Of a DNA stretch of 27,972 nt, positions 15,058-21,524 are shown piece after piece. The stretch is from assembly GCA_947629285.1 (NCBI GenBank), contig CANRDA010000002.1:1-27972 (forward strand). Reading direction: 5' to 3'. The notes beneath the pieces are model-generated. The model saw nothing but the letters and a program-made list of their open reading frames with translations. It was not told the DNA's origin and made no database searches. The position numbers and the translations under genes were made by a program. Position 1 is the first letter of the stretch, and each line of letters begins with the position of its first letter. This DNA comes from an uncultured Bacilli bacterium (GTDB taxonomy: Bacteria; Bacillota_I; Bacilli_A; RF39; UBA660).

Positions 15058-15135
15058 GCACAACATTTATATTTGAACCAGGTCAGAGTTGGAAGACAGC
15101 AGCCTTAAAAATCCCTAAATGTGTGTGCTTTTTTT
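15058..15135 (+). ncRNA. ffs: Signal recognition particle RNA, minimal 4.5S type
   Basis: The conserved apical domain is CCAGGTCAGAGTTGGAAGAC (15079-15098) followed by AGCAGCC, i.e. the GGAA-capped hairpin flanked by the Ffh-binding internal loops. The ends pair: GCACAACATTTA (15058-15069) with TAAATGT-G-TGTGC (15116-15128), 12 pairs with one bulged G, followed by seven T. The RNA is about 71-77 bases, far shorter than the roughly 270-base Bacillus scRNA with its Alu domain, and at the small end for bacteria. It binds Ffh to target proteins to the membrane. In Bacillus the gene lies between tadA and dnaX; here it lies just before tadA, inside the parS array. Confidence 0.9.
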
Positions 15136-15149
15136 ATAAAATTTAAATT

Positions 15150-15163
15150 ATTTCCCGGGAAAT
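15150..15163. promoter_or_regulatory. Noc-type binding site 2
   Basis: Perfect ATTTCCCGGGAAAT between the SRP RNA terminator and parS site 9. Confidence 0.8.
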
Positions 15164-15310
15164 TTATAAAAACACCAATGTTTCACGTGAAACATTGGTA
15201 ATATATAAATGAAATTTATTAAAAATAATTTGTTTTGCTCTATGTTTCACGTGAAACATAGTTAAAAAACTAAAAAAATATATGTTTCACGTGAAACATT
15301 GGAGGAATTT

Positions 15311-15724
15311 ATGAATGAATATTATATGAAAATAGCTATAAAGCAAGCAAATAAAGCGTTGAAATACAACGAAGTACCAGTGGGAGCAATCATAGTAAAA
15401 AATAATAAAATAATAGCTAAAGCCTATAACAAAAAAGAAAAACGTAATGATTCTACTAAACATGCAGAAATAATTGCTATATCAAAAGCGTGTAAAAAAA
15501 TTAAAAATTGGAGATTAGATGATTGTATACTATATGTAACAATGGAACCATGTATGATGTGTTCTGGTGCTATAGAACAAGCTAGAATAAAAAAAATAGT
15601 ATACGGTGTTAAAAACGAAAACTATGGATATACTGCTAATTTAAAAAATATTGAAATTATTTCCCAAATTTGTGAGAATGAATGTAGAAATTTAGTACAA
15701 ACCTTTTTTAAAAAAAGAAGATAA
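15311..15724 (+). CDS. tadA: tRNA-specific adenosine deaminase TadA
   Basis: 137 residues from the ATG at 15311, chosen because GGAGG (15301-15305) lies five bases before it; the longer frame from TTG 15299 would include this site. TadA converts adenosine 34 of the arginine ACG-anticodon tRNA to inosine. The zinc deaminase motifs are HAE (His51, Glu53) and PCMMC (Cys81, Cys84), with the Glu as proton shuttle. The C-terminal part YGVKNENYGY matches the TadA family. The last parS site ends two bases before the ribosome site, so ParB bound there would sit directly at the gene start. No separate promoter is obvious between. Confidence 0.95.
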   Translation: MNEYYMKIAIKQANKALKYNEVPVGAIIVKNNKIIAKAYNKKEKRNDSTKHAEIIAISKACKKIKNWRLDDCILYVTMEPCMMCSGAIEQARIKKIVYGVKNENYGYTANLKNIEIISQICENECRNLVQTFFKKRR

Positions 15725-15751
15725 GTACTTTTTTTTTGCCTTTTTAAAGTG

Positions 15752-15757
15752 TATAAT
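15752..15757 (+). promoter_or_regulatory. Possible -10 of the dnaX promoter
   Basis: TATAAT preceded by TG, 24 bases before the dnaX start. No acceptable -35 is seen, so this is tentative. Confidence 0.35.
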
Positions 15758-15780
15758 AATATTATGATTTGAGGTGAAAC

Positions 15781-17451
15781 ATGTATCAAGCACTTTATAG
15801 AAAATATAGACCGAAAACATTTGAAGATGTAGTAGGACAAAAAGTAATAATAAAAACACTTACAAATAGTATTTTAAATAATAAAATAAGTCATGCTTAT
15901 CTTTTTACAGGACCTAGGGGTACTGGAAAGACTAGTATTGCTAAAATACTTGCAAAAATAGTTAATTGTGAATCTCTAAATGGTGTTAATCCGTGCGATA
16001 AATGTGTGAGCTGTACACAAACTAATAATAAACAAAATACAGATATAATAGAAATAGATGCTGCCTCAAATAATGGAGTAGATGAAATAAGAGAATTAAG
16101 AGATAAGGTAAGTTTGGTTCCATCGTTTGGGAAATATAAAGTATATATAATTGATGAGGTTCATATGCTTACAACAGCTGCATTTAATGCACTTTTAAAA
16201 ACACTAGAAGAGCCTCCAAAACACATAATATTTATACTTGCTACAACCGAACCGCATAAAATTCCATCTACAATACTTTCAAGATGCCAAAGATTTGACT
16301 TTAAAAAAATAAGTATTAACGATATAAAGCAAAGATTAAAATATATCTCTAAAGAAGAAGAAATTGATATAGAAGATAATGCAATTGAATTAATTGCTAA
16401 ATTATCTGATGGTGGAATGAGAGATTCTGTAAGTTTATTAGACCAATTAACCGCATATACGTTAGAAAAAATAACTATTAATGATGTAAATGCTGTATAT
16501 GGAACGATAACTATTAATGAGATATACGGACTATTTGAAAAAATATATAATAATGAATTAAGTGAAGCATTTAATTTGATAGAAAAGTATGATGAAGAGG
16601 GTAAAAATTTAACCAAAATAATCGAAGCAATGATAGAATTTTTAAAAAATTCACTTATATACTTTAATAGTTCTAATTATTTTGAAAATGAAGAAGAAAA
16701 AAAAATGTACGATAATATGTGTAAAAACATAAAAGAAGAACAAATGTACACGTCTATTGATATACTTTTAGATGCATTAAAATCTAGTAAAAATACAAAT
16801 AATATAAGATTAATATTTGAACTTTCTATAATCAAAATATTAGAAACTAAAAATGTTCAAAAGATTGAAAATATGAAGATAGAAACACCAATACTTGATG
16901 AAAAGAAAAAAATAAAAACTGAAACAAAAATAGAAACGAAAGAAACAAATGATGAAGTAAAAAATAAAATAGAAGAGTTAAAAAAATTAAGAATTACTAA
17001 TACACTATCTAAATTTGATAAAAAAGAATTAGTTACATTTAAAAACGACTTAGATAGAATAAAAGAATTACTCATGGACCCTGATTACAGCAGTGTTGTC
17101 TCACTAATATTAGATGGTGAGTTAAAGGCAAAAGGCGATAAAAATTTAATATTTGTTTATAATATTAAAAACCTAGAAGAATGTTTTAACCTTTCACTTA
17201 TAGAAATAGAAAAAGCTTTAAAAAAAGTATTTAATGATGAATATAAACCTATTGCTGTAAGTTCTGAAGAATGGGAACCTATAAAAGTAGAATTCAATAA
17301 AAACATGAAATCTAAAAATAATGTGTACGAGTATAAAGAAGAAAGTAATTCACTAGATGAAATATATGAAATAAAAAAAGAGAATAAAGAAAAAAATAAA
17401 ACTACAAATGAAATAGAGGATATTTTTGATGATGTAATTGTATATAATTAG
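15781..17451 (+). CDS. dnaX: DNA polymerase III subunit tau/gamma
   Basis: 556 residues. It is the ATPase of the clamp loader and links loader and polymerase. Start MYQALYRKYRPKTFEDVVGQ is typical. Walker A is GPRGTGKT (44-51), four zinc-ligand cysteines are Cys63, Cys72, Cys75 and Cys78, Walker B is DEVH (125-128) and the SRC motif is at 167-169. After about residue 370 the sequence becomes lysine- and glutamate-rich, then a C-terminal tau region follows. A GAGGTGA ribosome site precedes the ATG. dnaX-ebfC-recR is the standard order. A-runs that could allow gamma production by frameshift are common in this genome and none stands out. Confidence 0.96.
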   Translation: MYQALYRKYRPKTFEDVVGQKVIIKTLTNSILNNKISHAYLFTGPRGTGKTSIAKILAKIVNCESLNGVNPCDKCVSCTQTNNKQNTDIIEIDAASNNGVDEIRELRDKVSLVPSFGKYKVYIIDEVHMLTTAAFNALLKTLEEPPKHIIFILATTEPHKIPSTILSRCQRFDFKKISINDIKQRLKYISKEEEIDIEDNAIELIAKLSDGGMRDSVSLLDQLTAYTLEKITINDVNAVYGTITINEIYGLFEKIYNNELSEAFNLIEKYDEEGKNLTKIIEAMIEFLKNSLIYFNSSNYFENEEEKKMYDNMCKNIKEEQMYTSIDILLDALKSSKNTNNIRLIFELSIIKILETKNVQKIENMKIETPILDEKKKIKTETKIETKETNDEVKNKIEELKKLRITNTLSKFDKKELVTFKNDLDRIKELLMDPDYSSVVSLILDGELKAKGDKNLIFVYNIKNLEECFNLSLIEIEKALKKVFNDEYKPIAVSSEEWEPIKVEFNKNMKSKNNVYEYKEESNSLDEIYEIKKENKEKNKTTNEIEDIFDDVIVYN

Positions 17452-17466
17452 AAAGAGGGATTAAAT

Positions 17467-17763
17467 ATGAATATGCAAGCAATGCTTAAACAAGCACAAA
17501 AATTACAAAAAGATATGTTAGAGACACAGGAGAAGATTAATGAAACAGAATTTACTGGTAAATCTTCAATAGTAACAGTAAAAATGAATGGTAAAAAAGA
17601 ACTTTTAGATATCAAGATTGATATAGAAAAGGTAGAAGCAGATGATGTAGAACTTTTACAAGATATGATTATGGTTGCTATAAACGATGCCATGAGGCAA
17701 GTAGATAAAGAAACTGAATCTAAGATGGGTGCCTATACTAAAGGAATGCCAGGTTTATTCTAA
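17467..17763 (+). CDS. ebfC: YbaB/EbfC-family nucleoid-associated protein
   Basis: 98 residues. Members are small dimeric DNA-binding proteins of the nucleoid, almost always encoded between dnaX and recR. The start MNMQAMLKQAQKLQKDMLET and the coiled-coil-like N terminus are typical, as are VTVKMNGKKELLDIKID in the middle and KMGAYTKGMPGLF at the C terminus. It is 15 bases downstream of dnaX with an AGAGGGA ribosome site, and its stop overlaps the recR ATG by one base (TAATG). Confidence 0.95.
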   Translation: MNMQAMLKQAQKLQKDMLETQEKINETEFTGKSSIVTVKMNGKKELLDIKIDIEKVEADDVELLQDMIMVAINDAMRQVDKETESKMGAYTKGMPGLF

Positions 17764-18377
17764 TGAAATATCCAAGCACAATTCTAAATCTAATAGAGTG
17801 TTTCAAGCGTCTACCTGGAATAGGCGAAAAAACAGCTGAAAGACTTGCTCTATCAGTTTTAGATATAGATAGTGAAATAATAGACTTATTTTCATCTTCA
17901 CTTAAAGATTCGAAAACAAAAATAAGAAGATGTGTTAGGTGTAATAACTTAAGTGAGGATGAATTATGTGAGATTTGTAAAGATAAAAGTAGAAATAAAC
18001 AAATTTTATGTGTAGTAGAAGAGCCCAAAAACGTTATATTATTTGAAAAATTAAATATATTTGATGGGTATTACCATGTACTAGATGGTCTAATATCTCC
18101 AATAGATGGAATAAATCCAGAAGATATAAATATTTCAAGTATAATAGATAGAGTAAAAACAGATGATATTAAAGAGATTATATTAGCACTTAAGCCTAGT
18201 GTAGAAGGTGAGACTACCTCTCTTTACATATCAAAAATATTAGAGGGATTAGATGTTAAAATATCTAAAATTGCTTATGGTATTCCAATAGGAGCAGAAA
18301 TAGATTATGTAGACTCTTTAACATTAGAAATGGCTTTAGAAAATAGAATGGATATATCAACTAATAAAGATTCATAA
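17763..18377 (+). CDS. recR: Recombination protein RecR
   Basis: 204 residues, the usual size. With RecO and RecF it loads RecA on gapped DNA. The helix-hairpin-helix is LPGIGEKTAERLAL (17-30). The C4 zinc finger uses Cys57, Cys60, Cys69 and Cys72. The TOPRIM domain begins CVVEEPKNV, followed by HVLDGLISPIDGI and ALKPSVEGETTSLYI. It is translationally coupled to ebfC through the TAATG overlap. Confidence 0.97.
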   Translation: MKYPSTILNLIECFKRLPGIGEKTAERLALSVLDIDSEIIDLFSSSLKDSKTKIRRCVRCNNLSEDELCEICKDKSRNKQILCVVEEPKNVILFEKLNIFDGYYHVLDGLISPIDGINPEDINISSIIDRVKTDDIKEIILALKPSVEGETTSLYISKILEGLDVKISKIAYGIPIGAEIDYVDSLTLEMALENRMDISTNKDS

Positions 18378-18415
18378 ATAGTTATTTTAAACATAAGATT
18401 GATTAGGTGGACAAT

Positions 18416-18604
18416 ATGTTAAAACTTATATTTAAAATAATTAAACGAATAGTTATTAGTTCTTTTTTGCTATATGCGTATAATTTATTAGTACAACCTG
18501 TTGGTCTTACAATACCTATTAATGTAATTACTATTGGTGTTATTTCACTATTAGGAGTACCAGCTCTTTTATCTTTTATATTTATAATGGTTTTAATCTA
18601 TTAA
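18416..18604 (+). CDS. bofA: BofA-family membrane protein
   Basis: 62 residues from the ATG at 18416, with AGGTGG (18405-18410) before it; a GTG at 18407 lies inside the ribosome site. It has two hydrophobic segments (about 5-25 and 33-60). The family-like stretch PINVITIGVISLLGVPAL resembles the conserved INxxTxxxxxxLGxPG region of BofA. In Bacillus BofA inhibits the pro-sigma-K protease SpoIVFB and lies after recR. No sporulation genes are in this window, and members are also found in non-sporulating bacteria, so its job here is unknown. Confidence 0.75.
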   Translation: MLKLIFKIIKRIVISSFLLYAYNLLVQPVGLTIPINVITIGVISLLGVPALLSFIFIMVLIY

Positions 18605-18638
18605 AAATTTAAAAGGTTGATTAACTTTTTAAATTTTT
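18603..18638 (+). terminator. Terminator-like hairpin after bofA
   Basis: A 16-pair stem (18603-18618 with 18623-18638, one G-U) with a GATT loop. The stem itself ends in a T-run on the plus strand and an A-run at its start, so it may work in both directions. Confidence 0.65.
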
Positions 18639-18670
18639 AGTTGTATCTTACTTATAGTAGGAGGTAGGAT

Positions 18671-18945
18671 ATGAGCGAGCTTTCTAACAAAGATATAGCA
18701 AAGAAACTGAATATGGAAATAGAACTAACAAATGTTTATGCGTATCAACTTTCATATTTTTTCTAATGTTTATAGTAATTGGTGCATTTGCAGTTTTAGC
18801 AGAACCTATGAAAATTGAAGATACTATAAAAGATTTAGTTTCTCTTATATTAATTTTAATTCTTTATATATCTACAATATTTATGGTTTATTTTGACGGA
18901 AAAAGAAAAGGTGCATTAAAACAATATAAATTGTCAAGAAAATAG
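18671..18945 (+). pseudogene. Small two-segment membrane protein gene, frameshifted or split into two coupled ORFs
   Basis: GGAGG at 18660-18664 precedes ATG 18671. The first frame runs 31 codons (MSELSNKDIAKKLNMEIELT, ending YQLSYFF) and stops at 18764-18766. The stop overlaps an ATG (TAATG) that opens a second frame to 18945, 59 residues, MFIVIGAFAVLAEPMKIEDT through FMVYFDGKRKG to KLSRK. One additional T in the six-T run (18757-18762) would join them into a single protein of 92 residues with two hydrophobic segments and a basic tail, which looks natural. It could also be two coupled ORFs or a sequencing error. I do not recognise the family. It is absent from this position in Bacillus. Confidence 0.6.
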
Positions 18946-18964
18946 TAGTTATACTATTTTTTTT
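18941..18964 (+). terminator. Rho-independent terminator
   Basis: AATAGTA (18941-18947), loop GTTA, TACTATT (18952-18958) and a T-run, overlapping the stop of the small membrane-protein gene. Confidence 0.7.
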
Positions 18965-18987
18965 GTCTTAAAAAACGCCTGTTTTTA

Positions 18988-18996
18988 TGATATAAT
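18988..18996 (+). promoter_or_regulatory. Extended -10 promoter of the holB operon
   Basis: TGATATAAT (18988-18996), with TTAAAA 17 bases upstream of the -10 as a poor -35. It lies between a terminator and the AGGAGG of holB. Confidence 0.55.
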
Positions 18997-19018
18997 AAAT
19001 ATGTTTAGGAGGTAAAGT

Positions 19019-19984
19019 ATGTTAGATGATTTTAGTTTAGAACAAAATATTGCATATAAGACTTTAATTAATTCAGTAAAAAATGATAAATTAAGTCATG
19101 CTTATTTAATTGAAACTAACGGTTATCCAAATGCATTAGATCTTGCAGTAGCGTTCTCAAAATATTTACTTTGCCCCAATCATTATAGCAATAATAAAAA
19201 TTGTAAAGATTGTACTCAGTGTATTGCTATAGATAAAAATGAGTTTATAGAACTTAAGATAATTGACCCAGATGGACAATGGATAAAAAAAACACAACTA
19301 GAAGATTTACAAGATGAATTTTCTAAAAAGTCTGTAATAGGAAATAAAAAAGTATATATAATTAATCAGGCCGAGAAGTTAAATGTATCTTCTTCAAACT
19401 CATTACTTAAATTTTTAGAAGAGCCTGAAGAGGGTATAATAGCAATATTAATAACTGAAAATATATATCAAATGTTAAGTACAATAGTATCTCGTTGTCA
19501 AGTTTTATCATTAAAAAACAAAGTAGATTTAACGAATCTAACTACTTTAGAGAAGATTGCACACTATATTTGTAACAATAAATTAGATATAGAAAATTAT
19601 ATAAATGATGATAATAATAAAATTAAATTAGATAAAGTAATAGAATTTATAAAATACTATGAAGATAATCATTTAAATACAATTATTTATATGAATAAGT
19701 TATGGCATGATTATATAAAAGAAAAAAATGAATTATATAATGCTTTTACTATAATGTTATTATTTTATAAAGATTTACTTAATTTAAAACTAGGAAAGAG
19801 AGTAGAAATATTTAATGATTATATGGATTTGCTAGAAAAATTAGAAAATACTAATTTAGACGCACTAACACAAAAAATAAATGTTATAATGAATTTAAGA
19901 GAATTAATTAAGTTTAATGTCAATAACAATTTACTTATGGATAAATTAGTAATTGAACTAGAAGGATGTGAAAAAAATGCTTGA
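19019..19984 (+). CDS. holB: DNA polymerase III delta-prime subunit
   Basis: 321 residues. It is a non-hydrolysing clamp-loader subunit related to DnaX. AGGAGG precedes the ATG. SHAYLIETNGYPNALDLA holds a degenerate P-loop without the GKT, as expected for delta-prime. The zinc cysteines are Cys52, Cys62, Cys65 and Cys68, NSLLKFLEEPEEG matches the AAA+ core and the SRC motif is at 158-160. It heads a tight operon with ricT, trmN6, rsmI, the JAMM-like gene, pth and mfd. tmk, which precedes holB in Bacillus, is not adjacent here. Confidence 0.93.
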   Translation: MLDDFSLEQNIAYKTLINSVKNDKLSHAYLIETNGYPNALDLAVAFSKYLLCPNHYSNNKNCKDCTQCIAIDKNEFIELKIIDPDGQWIKKTQLEDLQDEFSKKSVIGNKKVYIINQAEKLNVSSSNSLLKFLEEPEEGIIAILITENIYQMLSTIVSRCQVLSLKNKVDLTNLTTLEKIAHYICNNKLDIENYINDDNNKIKLDKVIEFIKYYEDNHLNTIIYMNKLWHDYIKEKNELYNAFTIMLLFYKDLLNLKLGKRVEIFNDYMDLLEKLENTNLDALTQKINVIMNLRELIKFNVNNNLLMDKLVIELEGCEKNA

Positions 19985-20768
19985 AGTAGTAGGTGTGTCA
20001 TTTAAGAAAAATAGTAAAGTATATTATTTTTCACCTAATGGCTTAAAAATAAAAAAAGGAATAAATGTAATAGTAAAAACAGAAAGAGGTTTGCAGTTTG
20101 GAACAGTTGAGATGCCAAATTTTGAAATAGATCCATCTAAATTAAATGCTTCACTTTGTGAAGTTGTTCGCATTTCTTCTAAAAAAGATTATGAAAAGCA
20201 TTTAAAAAATGTTGAAGATGCTAAAAAAGCTTTGGGGAAGTGCAAAGAACTTGTAGAAAAGTATTGTTTAAACATGTATGTATTAGATGCTAACTATACA
20301 TTTGATAGAGGTCAATTATTATTTACATTTCTAGCTGATTCTAGGGTGGACTTTAGAAAACTTGCAAAAGATTTAGCTAATATATATAAAACTAGAATTG
20401 AATTAAGGCAGGTAGGTGTAAGAGATAAGGCAAAAGAAGTAGGAGGGTATGGCTGTTGTGGTAGAGAGTTGTGTTGTTCTAAATTCTTATGTGACTTTGA
20501 TTCAGTATCTATAAATATGGCAAAGAATCAAAATATCGCACTAAATCCTAATAAAATAAATGGTGTTTGTGGAAGATTACTTTGCTGTTTAAAATATGAA
20601 GATGAGTGTTATAAAGAGTGTGCTAAAAGATTACCAAAAATAGGTAAAAAAGTTGAAACTAAGGATGGAGAAGGTAAAGTAATAAGTGTAGATATTTTAA
20701 AACAAAAATATAAAGTAGAACTACCTGAAGGTCAAGTAGTAGAAGTAGGTATAGATGAGAGTAACTAA
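19977..20768 (+). CDS. ricT: RicT/YaaT, PSP1-domain protein
   Basis: 263 residues from the ATG at 19977, ten bases after GAAGGA; a GTG at 19968 is too close to that site. In Bacillus RicT acts with RicA and RicF in a complex that binds Fe-S clusters and promotes RNase Y-dependent mRNA maturation. The PSP1 domain contains GYGCCGRELCCSKFLC (about 157-172) and CGRLLCCLKYEDECYKEC, a dense set of cysteines suited to cluster binding. It overlaps holB by eight bases and trmN6 by fourteen. In Bacillus yabA follows; here it is missing. Confidence 0.92.
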   Translation: MLEVVGVSFKKNSKVYYFSPNGLKIKKGINVIVKTERGLQFGTVEMPNFEIDPSKLNASLCEVVRISSKKDYEKHLKNVEDAKKALGKCKELVEKYCLNMYVLDANYTFDRGQLLFTFLADSRVDFRKLAKDLANIYKTRIELRQVGVRDKAKEVGGYGCCGRELCCSKFLCDFDSVSINMAKNQNIALNPNKINGVCGRLLCCLKYEDECYKECAKRLPKIGKKVETKDGEGKVISVDILKQKYKVELPEGQVVEVGIDESN

Positions 20769-21474
20769 TTATTTACTTGGATATAAAGATTTAAAAATAA
20801 TTCAAGATAGTGATATGTTTAACTTTTCACTTGACTCAGTATTACTTCCTAACTTTGTAACCATTAATAAAAAGATAGGTAAAATACTTGATATTGGATG
20901 TGGGAATGCTCCAATACCTTTAATCCTATCTACTAAAACTAATGCTCATATAATAGGTGTTGAAATACAAAAAAGTGTTTATGAACTTGCAAAAGAATCA
21001 ATAAAAATAAATAATAAAGAAGATAAAATAACTATTATAAATGATGATATTAAAGATTATTATAAAAAATGCGAAACTGATACATTCGATGTAATTACTT
21101 GTAATCCACCATTTTTTAAATATAGGGAATCTTCAAATTTAAATAAAAGTGATTATAAAACTATTGCAAGACACGAAGTAAAATTAAACTTAAGTGAACT
21201 ATTTATGATAGCAAAGAAGTTACTTAAGAATAATGGTGTGATTGCTATTGTACATAGGCCAGAGAGATTTCTTGAAGTAGTAGAAGAAATGAAAAAAAAT
21301 AATATAGAGCCAAAAAGAGTACAATTTATATATCCTAAAAGGAATATGGATTCAAATATAATGCTTATTGAAGGCTCTAAAAATGGGAATCCAGGACTTA
21401 AGGTACTCCCACCAATTTATACTCATTTAGATAATGGTGAGTATACAGATGAGGTTAAAAAATATTTTGAATAA
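20755..21474 (+). CDS. trmN6: TrmN6-type tRNA (adenine-N6) methyltransferase (YabB family)
   Basis: 239 residues. It is an S-adenosylmethionine-dependent methyltransferase; homologues methylate N6 of adenine 37 in tRNA-Val. Motif I is ILDIGCGNAPIPLIL (44-58), the acidic ribose-binding residue is in IIGVEIQ, and the catalytic NPPF (117-120) is typical of base N-methyltransferases. The ATG lies inside the end of ricT (14-base overlap). The substrate is inferred from the family and operon position. Confidence 0.88.
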   Translation: MRVTNYLLGYKDLKIIQDSDMFNFSLDSVLLPNFVTINKKIGKILDIGCGNAPIPLILSTKTNAHIIGVEIQKSVYELAKESIKINNKEDKITIINDDIKDYYKKCETDTFDVITCNPPFFKYRESSNLNKSDYKTIARHEVKLNLSELFMIAKKLLKNNGVIAIVHRPERFLEVVEEMKKNNIEPKRVQFIYPKRNMDSNIMLIEGSKNGNPGLKVLPPIYTHLDNGEYTDEVKKYFE

Positions 21475-21524
21475 AATATAAAAATGTTTAAATAAATTTA
21501 AAAAAATGAATGAGAGGTGATACT

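Larger units (their letters stand above)
14225..15298. repeat. parS: Array of eleven parS (ParB/Spo0J-binding) sites
   Basis: The gene-free stretch 14222-15310 contains 16-base parS palindromes. TGTTTCACGTGAAACA occurs at 14225-14240, 14287-14302, 14452-14467, 14744-14759, 14985-15000, 15179-15194, 15243-15258 and 15283-15298. TGTTCCACGTGGAACA occurs at 14348-14363. The mixed form TGTTTCACGTGGAACA occurs at 14514-14529 and 14637-14652. Several are extended to perfect palindromes of 22-30 bases. The consensus is that of ParB/Spo0J, which loads on parS and spreads to recruit SMC and organise the origin. No parB or parA gene is in the window. No further parS was seen elsewhere in the window. Confidence 0.95.

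Noticed and set aside
14222..15310. CRISPR array suggested by regularly spaced short repeats
   Set aside because: Repeats are 16-base parS palindromes with uneven spacing and the intervals are themselves related; there are no cas genes.
17020..17035. Programmed frameshift site (A-run followed by G) in dnaX for gamma production
   Set aside because: A-runs are everywhere in this AT-rich genome, and no stop and stimulatory hairpin combination stands out.
18416..18604. Evidence for sporulation from bofA
   Set aside because: BofA-like proteins occur in non-sporulating bacteria and no other sporulation gene is in the window.
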